From: Acidobacteriaceae bacterium
GTDB lineage: Bacteria; Acidobacteriota; Terriglobia; Terriglobales; Acidobacteriaceae
NCBI GenBank assembly: GCA_025356095.1
Contig: JANXUR010000081.1
Location: 1-48,459 of the forward strand
DNA length: 48,459 nt
Direction: 5' to 3'
The notes beneath the pieces are model-generated. The model did no database searches, had not been told where the DNA came from, and saw only the letters and a program-made list of their open reading frames with translations. Below, one piece after another: positions 1-7,246 of this stretch; within the stretch, counting starts at the first letter, position 1; every line of letters begins with the position of its first letter. The translations under genes and the position numbers were made by a program.

Positions 1-938
1 GCAGCATCCTGCAGCTCTCTGGGGCCGGATATCGGGTGCAATTCGATGATCGAGCCGTCCTTGCCGACGATTCCCTTGAGTAGCACGGTTCCCTGAATGC
101 TGTACTGCCGCGCCTCTAGCGGATAAATCGGCTGAACCTTGCGAAGTAGAGATCCTGCCGCCACGCCAGAGCTAACGCGCACGCGTTGCGGAAGTTCCAG
201 TAGCGTGTTCTGCGTGAGTGGCGATGCGCGGGAGCCGGAGGGGGCCGATGGCTCGGCGACCATCACCCGGTCGCGGAAGGCGAAATTAAAGGGCACCGTG
301 GTGGCGAAAGAAGCGGGCTCTCCTTCATGAATGTAAGGCTTGAACTTCCACTTCTTCATCGCCGCCAAAGCCGCCTCGTTGAGGATCCCGTTGGTGCTGC
401 TGACCACCTCGGCTGACGTTACATTCCCGTCGTCGCTAACGTGTGCCCGCACAATCACCTGACCCTGCACCTGCGTTTCTTCCGCGCTCAAGGGATAATT
501 GGCTGACTCAAGGTGGGTCACATCCGCCTTGGTGGATTCCGGCAGGTTATCGGCGGCGGGATTGGGAAGGCGGAACTCGACGGTCTCGGGGACTCTGACC
601 TGCACGGGATGCCCGCCGCGATAGTAAGGCTTGAACTTCCAGTACTTGCGGACCGAATCCAGCGCTGCGGCCATAAGCATCGGGTCCCCAGACACGAAAT
701 CGCCTCCGATCACACTGCCGGTTTCGTCGAAAACGACCTTCACCTGAACAGGCCCTTTAATCCCCTTGTCAATCGCTTCCTGCGGATAGATGGCGCGACG
801 GCCCTCCACGCGCTCAGCCTTGGTGGAGTCGGGCGGTGGTGCAGGCGGGGTCGTTTGGGCGAGTAAGTTGCCAGACACGAGCAACACGAAGGGCAAGAAA
901 GATAGGCCGCGCATGCGGATGAGTCTAGCACTCGTCAT
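1..938 (-). CDS. Secreted protein with three TonB-C-like domains (3' end off the window)
   Basis: The reading frame enters from the left edge, so the C-terminus is missing; about 312 residues are visible. An N-terminal signal peptide starts MTSARLIRMRGLSFLPF and ends near LLAQ, followed by a Pro-rich linker. Three tandem domains then resemble the TonB C-terminal fold, with the recurring pattern YP..A...I.G.V...V..DG.V......G.....A.......WKFKPY: roughly residues 48-123, 138-225 and 250-312, the last incomplete. TonB-C domains normally contact TonB-dependent receptors, but this protein lacks the cytoplasmic/ExbB-contacting N-terminal helix of a true TonB, so a periplasmic adaptor role is only inferred. 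I chose ATG 938 over ATG 914 because it adds the basic n-region (R5, R8, R10). No clear Shine-Dalgarno is visible. Confidence 0.8.
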   Translation of the reverse strand, partial: MTSARLIRMRGLSFLPFVLLVSGNLLAQTTPPAPPPDSTKAERVEGRRAIYPQEAIDKGIKGPVQVKVVFDETGSVIGGDFVSGDPMLMAAALDSVRKYWKFKPYYRGGHPVQVRVPETVEFRLPNPAADNLPESTKADVTHLESANYPLSAEETQVQGQVIVRAHVSDDGNVTSAEVVSSTNGILNEAALAAMKKWKFKPYIHEGEPASFATTVPFNFAFRDRVMVAEPSAPSGSRASPLTQNTLLELPQRVRVSSGVAAGSLLRKVQPIYPLEARQYSIQGTVLLKGIVGKDGSIIELHPISGPRELQDA

Positions 939-1045
939 TTGGTTCTGCCGGGCTGCGGAGTGGAGGAGCAAACCGGGTAGGGATGCTTCGGCCAAGCGCG
1001 GCCTCAGCATGACAAGGATGAAAATGTGTCCCTCTGGCCTCCGAC

Positions 1046-1483
1046 TTATGGCGCCGTGATGAGCGCTTGTTGCTCCGGCGAGGCCAGGGCGCGGAAGTCG
1101 GTCAGGTTGAAGGTGTAGATGCGACTGGCGGCGCATTTTTGGGCACAGCGGAGAAGCAGGGCATCGTAGATCTTCGCGCCGGGATAGCCGGCAGCCGCAA
1201 CTTGTGCGAGGGCGGCGAGATAGTCGTCTGGGGTGATTTCGACCAGCGAGAAGTAGGGCAGGATGTTTTCGCGAAGGATGCGCTCGGCTTCGGTGGGGTG
1301 GAGGCGGGGCGTCACCGGCACCCGGGTGAGGCCGACGTAGGTTTCGGCGATGGAGTGCGCGGACATCGAGCCGCGAAACTCGCTGGCCACAGCTCGGCGA
1401 AAGACGGCGCGGGCCGGGACATGGTGCGGGTGGGTGGCAACCTGCGCCGCCACCAGAACCGAGGTGTCGAAGAATACCGTCAT
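1046..1483 (-). CDS. vapC: VapC-like PIN-domain ribonuclease toxin
   Basis: A 145-residue PIN-domain protein. The acidic metal-binding residues expected of the family are visible: D6 in FFDTS, E47 in IAETY, D107 in IYDAL and D129 in NLTDF. PIN toxins cleave RNA, often tRNA or rRNA, when the cognate antitoxin is lost. The ATG overlaps the antitoxin stop by four bases (ATGA), so the pair is translationally coupled. The upstream partner is an AbrB/MazE-like protein, the usual arrangement for vapBC. The length is typical. The RNA target cannot be read from the sequence. Confidence 0.9.
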   Translation of the reverse strand: MTVFFDTSVLVAAQVATHPHHVPARAVFRRAVASEFRGSMSAHSIAETYVGLTRVPVTPRLHPTEAERILRENILPYFSLVEITPDDYLAALAQVAAAGYPGAKIYDALLLRCAQKCAASRIYTFNLTDFRALASPEQQALITAP

Positions 1484-1755
1484 TCCGGCAAGCCGAGGGG
1501 CAAGCCGAGGATGGAGTGAAGGCGCTCTTCCCGGCCCTGCTCGATGAGGTCCCAGCGGGCATTCGGGTCGGCGGCACCCTTGTGAAGCCAGAGGCCATCT
1601 TCCTTCACCAGAGCCGGGGCCACGGCGACCGGCTTCAGCAGCAAGCCCTCGGGGCGCTCCACGAGCTCAAGCTCCGTACCCGGGCGCAGTCCCCAGCGCT
1701 CGCGCACGGGCTTGGGGAGTACGACGCGGCCGGCGCGATCAATCCTGAACGTCAT
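1480..1755 (-). CDS. vapB: VapB-like antitoxin with AbrB/MazE (SpoVT) fold
   Basis: A 91-residue protein with an N-terminal swapped-hairpin DNA-binding domain: TFRIDRAGRVVLPKPVRERW at residues 2-21, then GLRPGTELELVE. The acidic, amphipathic C-terminal tail (about residues 50-91, containing WDLIEQGREERLHSILG) is the part that normally occupies the toxin groove. It overlaps vapC by four bases. Two starts are possible: ATG 1755 (used here, giving the usual domain onset) and ATG 1779, which adds MVNGILNG. Neither has a recognisable ribosome binding site. The gene probably represses its own operon through the repeats at 1755-1790. Confidence 0.85.
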   Translation of the reverse strand: MTFRIDRAGRVVLPKPVRERWGLRPGTELELVERPEGLLLKPVAVAPALVKEDGLWLHKGAADPNARWDLIEQGREERLHSILGLPLGLPE

Positions 1756-1790
1756 ACCATTTAATATACCATTTACCATTTTACATGGTA
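1755..1790. promoter_or_regulatory. Putative vapBC operator: three TACCAT direct copies plus one inverted copy
   Basis: On the plus strand TACCAT occurs at 1755-1760, 1767-1772 and 1774-1779, and its inverse ATGGTA at 1785-1790, so 1774-1790 is an inverted repeat with a 5-base spacer. The cluster is AT-rich in a GC-rich setting and lies on the antitoxin start. Repeated short palindromic half-sites at this place are how AbrB-type antitoxins usually autoregulate. Binding is inferred. Confidence 0.55.
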
Positions 1791-1799
1791 GCAAGCCGT

Positions 1800-2240
1800 C
1801 TATCCCTCTCGTGTCCGGGGTGGAGGATAGTCCCGCGTGGCGTGCTTGGGCGAGGGGTGGAGAACTTTGGAGACGCGCCCTTCGGCTAAAAGGCGGCGAT
1901 GGGCTTCGGCCCAGGTGGGTTCGGCGGCAGACTCCTGCTGCCAGTGCAACACTGCGGCCTCGTCGCACCACTCCATCAACTTGGGCATCGCTGCCTAGTG
2001 CGCTCCGGCCAGCATGAACGCCCGCATGGCATCGGCGCTCTTCCAGACCGTGCGCGTCCAAAACACGTTGCCTTCTTCGCGCAGCAGTGAGAGCGCAACA
2101 TAACCCTTGGCAGCCTTCGCTTGTCGCGACGAGCCCATCGCGTACCAGAAGAAGGCGGGCAGTAGCCACCATCCCCGCAGCCGCAGCCGCGTGATGGAAA
2201 CAAAATAGCCTTCAGCAGGAGTGTGTGCTTGCGTCGCCAT
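1800..2240 (-). pseudogene. DUF3291/monooxygenase-like gene interrupted by an in-frame TAG
   Basis: From ATG 2240 the frame encodes 81 residues (MATQAHTPAEGYFVSITRLRL...AFMLAGAH), then TAG at 1995-1997, then continues in the same frame as AAMPKLMEWCDEAAVLHW... to a TAG at 1800-1802. Read through, it gives a 146-residue protein with the plan I recall for small antibiotic-biosynthesis-monooxygenase/DUF3291-like proteins. In those the segment GAH-[R/K]-x-AMPKL...WCDEAA is continuous, so one codon has become a stop (for example CAG or AAG to TAG). No frameshift or other damage is seen, which suggests a very recent nonsense mutation, a sequencing error, or suppression. Reinitiation at ATG 1988 could give a 62-residue fragment. 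vapBC follows on the same strand. Confidence 0.75.
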
Positions 2241-2410
2241 GGCTTGATGGTAGCAAAGCAACCCGCTGTGCCTGCCCGATACCACACCAGCATGGTTGCC
2301 TGCGCGGGTGCCACGCACCGGTGGCAGCTGCAGCCTTGAGGGATTCTTGCCCCTGTTCAGACTTCCTGCTTGTTTCCCTCAGGCCCAACAGGCTATGCTT
2401 TTGCCAACGC

Positions 2411-2438
2411 GCGTTTGCGAACACGCGTTTGCGAACAC
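2411..2438. repeat. Tandem 14-bp direct repeat (2 copies)
   Basis: GCGTTTGCGAACAC is repeated exactly twice without spacing, 16 bp before the deoxynucleoside kinase start. No function is evident; it could be a slippage product. Confidence 0.85.
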
Positions 2439-2454
2439 GCTTCCACAATCCCAC

Positions 2455-3102
2455 ATGGCCAAGCTTTTTGAACTGCCTCGATACATCGCGATTGAAGGTC
2501 CCATTCGGGTGGGCAAGTCCACCCTCGCGCGCGTGCTGGCCGAACGCATGAACGCCCAGCAGGTCACCGAGCCCGAGGATAATCCCTTCCTCGCCGGGTT
2601 TTATGCGGGCGAGCCGGGCGCAGCGTTTTCCACGCAGATGACCTTTTTAGCGCGGCGCTTTGAGCAGTTGATGGCGCTTAAAGTGGACCCCCATTCGCAC
2701 AAGGTGATCGTCGCCGACTACATCTTTGAAAAAGACAAGCTCTTTGCCTGCCTCAACCTCAGCGACGCCGAGCTAGACACCTACAACCGTTACTACGAAA
2801 ACTTCCGCAAGCAGGTGCCAGTGCCCGACCTGGTGATTTATCTGCAGGCTTCGCCCGACGTACTGAAAAAACGCCTGAAGAAAAAAAATGCTCCCGGCGA
2901 ACGTGCCCTGAGCGATGCCTATCTGGAGGAAGTCTCCAAGGCCTACGAACACTTCTTCTTCCACTATTCCGCGTCCGACCTGCTGATCGTCAACACCAGC
3001 GAAATTGACTTCGTCGAGCGCAATCAGGATCTGCAGGAATTGCTCAACAAAGTCAGCGAACCCATCCACGGCACTCAGTACTTCCTGCCGCTGGGCGGGT
3101 AA
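2455..3102 (+). CDS. Deoxynucleoside kinase family protein
   Basis: A 215-residue P-loop kinase. The Walker A is IEGPIRVGKSTLA (residues 13-25), with Arg where most homologues carry Gly. Family features further on are VADYIFEKDKLFA (in the place of the usual E/D-R-S segment), the dCK/dGK-like YLQASPDVLKKRLKKK (an arginine/lysine-rich lid), and a C-terminal YF.LPLG. Such enzymes phosphorylate deoxynucleosides for salvage in the cytoplasm. In some bacteria this type is fused to HPPK (FolK); here it stands alone. ATG 2455 is preferred because the conserved domain begins directly after it, although the frame is open further upstream. Substrate specificity (dA/dG versus dC) cannot be decided. Confidence 0.85.
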   Translation: MAKLFELPRYIAIEGPIRVGKSTLARVLAERMNAQQVTEPEDNPFLAGFYAGEPGAAFSTQMTFLARRFEQLMALKVDPHSHKVIVADYIFEKDKLFACLNLSDAELDTYNRYYENFRKQVPVPDLVIYLQASPDVLKKRLKKKNAPGERALSDAYLEEVSKAYEHFFFHYSASDLLIVNTSEIDFVERNQDLQELLNKVSEPIHGTQYFLPLGG

Positions 3103-3212
3103 GGGCGGATTTGCTGTTTAGCCTTTTGATACCCCAGAATATCTGCGGGCGGGCGTAGAAATGGTTGCAGCAGGATGACACCTTCTTGAGGCTCCTCACG
3201 CCTCGCCCCCGC

Positions 3213-3593
3213 CTACGCCCCCGGAATCTCCTCCAAGCTCCGGTAAATCTTCAACCCCAGGCTCTCCCCCACGCGCACCATCTCATCGGCACCAGCCGAG
3301 GGGCCGCCCACCCGCAGCACCGCGTCGCACTTTTGTTGCAAGCGCACTGCAATGGGATGGAAGATTTCATTGAACGCCTCGTCACCCAGTTGCCGTGAAC
3401 CTGCCAGCGCCACCAGAGGCAGAGCCAGCCACTCGCCCAGCAATGGAATGTGCCCCAGCCGAAAGATGGGCAGTGCGTAAGACTCCATCTCATGCAAGTT
3501 CTTGGCGATGAGCGCGGGGTCGTCATTGGTGCCCGAGCGGTAAGGCCCGGCAATCAGAATCATCATGGGAGATGGCTTGGCGGTGGTAGACAT
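3213..3593 (-). CDS. DUF4406 / nucleoside 2-deoxyribosyltransferase-like protein
   Basis: A 126-residue protein opening with MILIAGPYRSGTNDD, the N-terminal strand-loop of the nucleoside 2-deoxyribosyltransferase/DUF4406 fold. The C-terminal part CDAVLRVGGPSAGADEMVRVGESLG matches the region where those enzymes recognise a nucleotide-like ligand. A good ribosome binding site (GAGAGGA) precedes ATG 3593. It converges on the deoxynucleoside kinase gene, which fits a shared role in deoxynucleoside salvage, but this is contextual. The activity has not been shown for DUF4406 proteins in general, so the product should be treated as uncharacterised. Confidence 0.7.
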   Translation of the reverse strand: MSTTAKPSPMMILIAGPYRSGTNDDPALIAKNLHEMESYALPIFRLGHIPLLGEWLALPLVALAGSRQLGDEAFNEIFHPIAVRLQQKCDAVLRVGGPSAGADEMVRVGESLGLKIYRSLEEIPGA

Positions 3594-3917
3594 TGGTTTC
3601 CTCTCGATTGTGGCGAGCAGTCAGTATAGTGGGGCAGATGGTCTGAGTCCTGAGGGCTGTGGCGGGTTAGGGGTCTTTCACCCCTTCACCCGCATTCGCT
3701 TTGCTCACAATCACCCTGGGGTTTGCGGCGAGCGGCTTGACTGAGTTTGAGCCTTCCTGCTGGCCCAGCGCCCGCCCGTTCTGCACGCTTGCCGAGAGCG
3801 GCTTTTGCGACTAAACTCAGATTCTGCTCATCTCACTGTTGGTAAAGCGGTTGGTAAAGCAGTGTAGTGTGAGCGCGCAGGCTCCATCCGCTAGCCGGAG
3901 GGGCACTGGAGGGCAAC
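3594..3917. other. Intergenic region ahead of panB
   Basis: I see no gene here. It is the divergent upstream region of the DUF4406 gene and panB. It contains a GGGGT-CTTTC-ACCCC hairpin at 3670-3684 and a 12-bp near-exact tandem repeat GTTGGTAAAGC(G/A) at 3838-3861, 57 bases before the panB start. No confident promoter can be named. Confidence 0.5.
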
Positions 3918-4895
3918 ATGAGTTTCATTCCTGGCAAACCTGGCAACCCTGCTGGCAGCAGTCCCGGCACCTCACCGACTTCGTCCAGCAATGCCACCAG
4001 CAATCCCCCCGGCATCACTCCATTTGGCGAACCTCGCCGCAAAGTCACTATTGCTACTTTGCGCGAAAAGAAGCAGCGCCGCGAACCCATCACCTGCCTC
4101 ACCGCCTACGACTACTCTTCCGCGCGGCTGGTGGATGAAGCTGGTATTGACATGGTGCTGGTAGGCGACTCGCTGGCCATGACCGTGCTGGGCTACGACA
4201 ATACCCTGCCGGTAACGCTCGATGAGATGCTGCACCACACCCGCGCCGTGCGCCGTGCCGTGCGTCACGCCCTGGTGCTCGCCGATATGCCCTACGCCAC
4301 ATATCACGCAGGCGCGGATGAAGCCGTCCACAACGCCATGCGCTTTTTGAAAGAGAGCGGTGCCGAGGCGGTGAAGATTGAAGGCGGTGCCAAGCGCGTG
4401 GAACTGGTAGAACGTATGCTGGATGCCGAAATCCCCGTGGTTGGCCACATCGGCCTTACGCCCCAATCGGTCAACGTGATGGGCGGTTATAAGGTGCAAG
4501 GCAAGTCGCTGGAAGGCGTGGAGCAATTAATGCGCGATGCCATTGCGCTGGATCGTGCCGGAGTTTGTGCTCTGGTACTGGAAGGGATTCCGCGCGAAGT
4601 GGCTGCCATGATTACCGCCGAAGTCAGCACCCCAACCATTGGCATTGGCGCGGGCCCGGATTGCGATGGGCAGGTGCTGGTCTTCCACGATCTACTGAAT
4701 TTGACCTTTGCTCCGCCAGCGAAATTTGTGCGGCGCTACGCCGATGCCGCAGCGCTGATTAGCCGCGCGGTGAGTGAGTTCCGGGCGGACGTGGTATCGG
4801 GGCAGTACCCGTCGGAAGCCGAGTCGTATCACCTGCCGGAAGAAACGCGGTTGGCGCTGGAAGAGGCGCGGCGCAAGCGGATTGCAGGAATCTAG
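3918..4895 (+). CDS. panB: 3-methyl-2-oxobutanoate hydroxymethyltransferase
   Basis: PanB transfers a hydroxymethyl group from methylenetetrahydrofolate to 2-oxoisovalerate, giving ketopantoate for pantothenate and CoA synthesis. The 325-residue protein has the decameric TIM-barrel family pattern. Metal ligands are D84 (VGDSLAM), D123 (LADMPY) and E155 (KIEGG); the catalytic base is E222 (LEGIP). Their spacing matches the E. coli set D45, D84, E114 and E181. The first 40 residues are an extra Pro/Gly/Ser/Thr-rich, probably disordered extension. The start is supported by GGAGGG five bases upstream of ATG 3918. panC follows after a 94-bp repeat-rich gap, so the two are probably one unit. Confidence 0.97.
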   Translation: MSFIPGKPGNPAGSSPGTSPTSSSNATSNPPGITPFGEPRRKVTIATLREKKQRREPITCLTAYDYSSARLVDEAGIDMVLVGDSLAMTVLGYDNTLPVTLDEMLHHTRAVRRAVRHALVLADMPYATYHAGADEAVHNAMRFLKESGAEAVKIEGGAKRVELVERMLDAEIPVVGHIGLTPQSVNVMGGYKVQGKSLEGVEQLMRDAIALDRAGVCALVLEGIPREVAAMITAEVSTPTIGIGAGPDCDGQVLVFHDLLNLTFAPPAKFVRRYADAAALISRAVSEFRADVVSGQYPSEAESYHLPEETRLALEEARRKRIAGI

Positions 4896-4903
4896 CCACC
4901 CCG

Positions 4904-4975
4904 CCGCTTATCCGGCCAAGGCAACCGGCCAAGGCAAGCGGACTAAGGCAAGCGGATAACGAAAGCAGATAAGGA
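4904..4975. repeat. Degenerate direct and inverted repeats between panB and panC
   Basis: The gap holds two copies of CCGGCCAAGGCAA-like sequence (the second is ACCGGCCAAGGCAA), two copies of GGCAAGCGGA, and TTATCCG near the start facing CGGATAA near the end. The latter could form a long hairpin in the panB-panC message. No T-tract follows, so it is not an obvious terminator. Confidence 0.5.
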
Positions 4976-4989
4976 CGGGCACCCTGCTT

Positions 4990-5817
4990 ATGCAGATTCT
5001 CCGCAACATTGCCGCCGCACGCGCCGCGTTGCCGAGCCACGCGAGTTTGGGCCTCGTGCCCACCATGGGCGCACTGCATGAAGGTCACTTGGCATTGGTA
5101 CGCGCCGCGCGCGCCCGGTGCGCTACGGTGGTGGTCACCATCTTTGTGAACCCTCTACAGTTCGGCCCGCATGAGGATTTGTCGCGCTATCCCCGGCCCT
5201 TTGAGCGGGATTGCGCTTTGCTGGAAGCCGAGGGCGTGGATTGCGTCTTCGCGCCATGCGCCGAAGAGTTGACTCCGGCAGGCGAAATTACATTTGTGGA
5301 CGTGCCCAGCATCGCCGCGCGACTGGAAGGTGCGTCGCGGCCGGGGCATTTTCGTGGTGTGGCCACCGTGGTTAGCAAGCTGTTCCACATTGTGCAGCCA
5401 GAGTTTGCTTTTTTCGGGCAAAAAGATGCGGAGCAATGCGCCGTGTTGCGCCGCATGGTCCGCGAGTTGAACTTTCCGGTCGAACTGGTGATCTGCCCGA
5501 TTGTGCGCGAGCCAGACGGGCTGGCAATGAGTTCGCGCAACGTGTATCTCAATGCGCAGGAGCGGAAGCAGGCACTGGTGCTGCATCGAGCGATGCAGGC
5601 GATGCAGGCGGCATTTGCTGCGGGCGAGCGCAATTCGCTGGCGTTGCTTTATGCAGGTCGCGCTGAGTTTGCCCGCGAGCCCAACGTGCAGATGGATTAT
5701 TTAGAGGTCGTGAATCCTGACACCTTCGAATCAGCTTCCGAGGCAACGGGGGCGCTCATCGTCGTGGCGGCAAAGGTGGGCAATACACGCCTGCTGGATA
5801 ATGCCGCCCTCAGCTAG
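4990..5817 (+). CDS. panC: Pantothenate synthetase (pantoate-beta-alanine ligase)
   Basis: PanC joins pantoate and beta-alanine with ATP, by way of pantoyl-adenylate, to make pantothenate. The 275-residue protein shows the HIGH-type nucleotide motif VPTMGALHEGHLALV (about residues 23-37), FVNPLQFGPHEDLSRYPR for pantoate, FFGQKDAEQ near residue 142, and the KMSKS-equivalent AMSSRNVYL near residue 180. Length and motif order are standard. It is cotranscribed with panB in all likelihood. panD, which supplies beta-alanine, is not in the window. Confidence 0.97.
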   Translation: MQILRNIAAARAALPSHASLGLVPTMGALHEGHLALVRAARARCATVVVTIFVNPLQFGPHEDLSRYPRPFERDCALLEAEGVDCVFAPCAEELTPAGEITFVDVPSIAARLEGASRPGHFRGVATVVSKLFHIVQPEFAFFGQKDAEQCAVLRRMVRELNFPVELVICPIVREPDGLAMSSRNVYLNAQERKQALVLHRAMQAMQAAFAAGERNSLALLYAGRAEFAREPNVQMDYLEVVNPDTFESASEATGALIVVAAKVGNTRLLDNAALS

Positions 5818-5824
5818 CTCCCGT

Positions 5825-6472
5825 TCATGCCCGATTCAGCCACCGTGGTCCGCTGAGAAATTTGCTTCCGGCAACCACGTAGCGCAGGTTCCAGCTCGCC
5901 GCCGGTTGTGAAGTGATGCCGATGCGGGTGGTTTCTAGAACCTGTTTCGGCACAAATCCATCGTCGCCAATCCATAGGCCGCAGGCGGGGTCAAAATATC
6001 GCTTATTGTTGTGCTTTTCGCGGGTGATCCCGAGTGCTGTGCCCATGCGTCCCGGGCCTGCGGTTAGGTTTATCAACGTGCGGTCGCTACCGTCGAGTTC
6101 CACTTCGCGTGCGCGAGCCATCGCGGGCAGTCCGGCCAGTGGCTCGACGGCGCGAAACAGCACGGCACCGGGTTTGCCTTCGTGCTCGCACACGGCGTTC
6201 ACGCAGAAGTACATTCCATAAATTAAGTAAACATACGCGTGGCCGGGCGGGCCGAACATCACCTGATTGCGCGGCGTGGGCCCGCGATAGGCGTGCGAGG
6301 CGGGGTCGGCGAGCCCGAGGTAAGCTTCCACCTCTACTAGCCTTCCGGCCCGCAGAGTGCGGCCCCGGCCGCACACAAGAATCTTGCCGAGCAAGTCACG
6401 CGCCACCTCGCGCGGATCGCGCGCGTAAAACTTCTGCGGAATCGCCTGCGCGTGTTCGAGGTGAAAGTTCAT
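5825..6472 (-). CDS. 3-methyladenine DNA glycosylase (AAG/MPG family)
   Basis: This enzyme excises alkylated and deaminated purines from DNA, starting base-excision repair. The 215-residue protein carries the AAG hallmarks: LVEVEAYLG (its Glu corresponds to the human AAG catalytic E125), SHAYRGPTPRNQVMFG with the intercalating loop, the aromatic stretch GHAYVYLIYGMYFCVN, and a C-terminal TRIGI. ATG 6472 (MNFHLEHAQ) starts close to the domain. ATG 6493 and the furthest start at 6529 are in frame but add an unconserved tail. No ribosome binding site discriminates between them. It converges on panC with only 7 bp between stop codons. Confidence 0.93.
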   Translation of the reverse strand: MNFHLEHAQAIPQKFYARDPREVARDLLGKILVCGRGRTLRAGRLVEVEAYLGLADPASHAYRGPTPRNQVMFGPPGHAYVYLIYGMYFCVNAVCEHEGKPGAVLFRAVEPLAGLPAMARAREVELDGSDRTLINLTAGPGRMGTALGITREKHNNKRYFDPACGLWIGDDGFVPKQVLETTRIGITSQPAASWNLRYVVAGSKFLSGPRWLNRA

Positions 6473-6499
6473 GGTCGGGGACAATATTGGCATGATAAT

Positions 6500-6557
6500 G
6501 GACAAGACGCTGGCCGGGGCACTGGACAAGACACTGCCCCCCTGTGCTGTCTTGTCC
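6500..6557. promoter_or_regulatory. Triple GGACAAGAC element with a 10-bp inverted repeat
   Basis: GGACAAGAC occurs at 6500-6508 and 6524-6532, and its inverse GTCTTGTCC at 6549-6557. The outer pair GGACAAGACA (6524-6533) and TGTCTTGTCC (6548-6557) is a perfect 10-bp inverted repeat. It lies between the glycosylase gene and the divergent glycine-zipper gene, where an operator or an mRNA hairpin would be sensible. Confidence 0.45.
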
Positions 6558-6654
6558 TTTCCACTCGCCGTGCAAACATTTATCCTTATTCCGGCGCAGG
6601 TACCATAGTTGCGCGCAGTCTTGCTGGCGCGGTTTGCGGAATACGAGGAATGCT

Positions 6655-7239
6655 ATGTACAAGCTATCTATACTCTGGACGATCGTGCTGATGAATGCGC
6701 TCACCCTCGCGCTGACCCTCGCGATTCCCGGCGTGCTGCAAGCTGCACCGCCGGTCGTTATTCCTGCGGGCACAGAAGTGACGATTCGCGTTAACGCCGA
6801 GATTACTTCTGGCAAGGCCAAGACCGGCGACGTCTTCGAAGGTACCCTCTCCAAAGAATTGGTGGTGAACGGCGACACGCTCGCCAAAGTCGGCGACCCG
6901 GTGACCGGCACCGTCACCTATGCAAAATCCAGCGGACGCTTCCGCAAGTCAGGAAGGCTGTCGCTGCGCCTGGTGACGATCAACGGGGCAGACGTAGATA
7001 GCAACACCCTGGGTCGGCAAGGCAAGGGTCACGCCATGAGCAACGCCGCCAAAATTGGCGGCGGCGCGGTGGCAGGGGCGGTCATCGGCGGAGTGACCGG
7101 AGGCGCAACCGGCGCAGCAGTTGGCGCCGCCGCCGGTGGAGCGGCGGGCACGGGCGTAGCCGCCGCAACCGGCAAAGAAGAAGCCGCGATCGCCACCGAA
7201 GAGCAGTTGACCTTTAAGGTAGGCAGCAAGACCGAGTAG
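6655..7239 (+). CDS. Secreted glycine-zipper protein of unknown function
   Basis: A 194-residue protein with an N-terminal signal peptide (hydrophobic residues 5-28, ending near VLQA). The central beta-rich part begins VVIPAGTEVTIRVNAEI and continues through a V/DPVTGTV motif. It is followed by a glycine/alanine-rich zipper of about 45 residues (GGGAVAGAVIGGVTGGATGA...) that could insert in or associate with the outer membrane. The C-terminus ends TFKVGSKTE. GAGGAA five to six bases upstream supports ATG 6655. I recall similar proteins in acidobacterial genomes, usually annotated as hypothetical. An envelope role is inferred. Confidence 0.75.
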   Translation: MYKLSILWTIVLMNALTLALTLAIPGVLQAAPPVVIPAGTEVTIRVNAEITSGKAKTGDVFEGTLSKELVVNGDTLAKVGDPVTGTVTYAKSSGRFRKSGRLSLRLVTINGADVDSNTLGRQGKGHAMSNAAKIGGGAVAGAVIGGVTGGATGAAVGAAAGGAAGTGVAAATGKEEAAIATEEQLTFKVGSKTE

Positions 7240-7246
7240 GCCGGCG

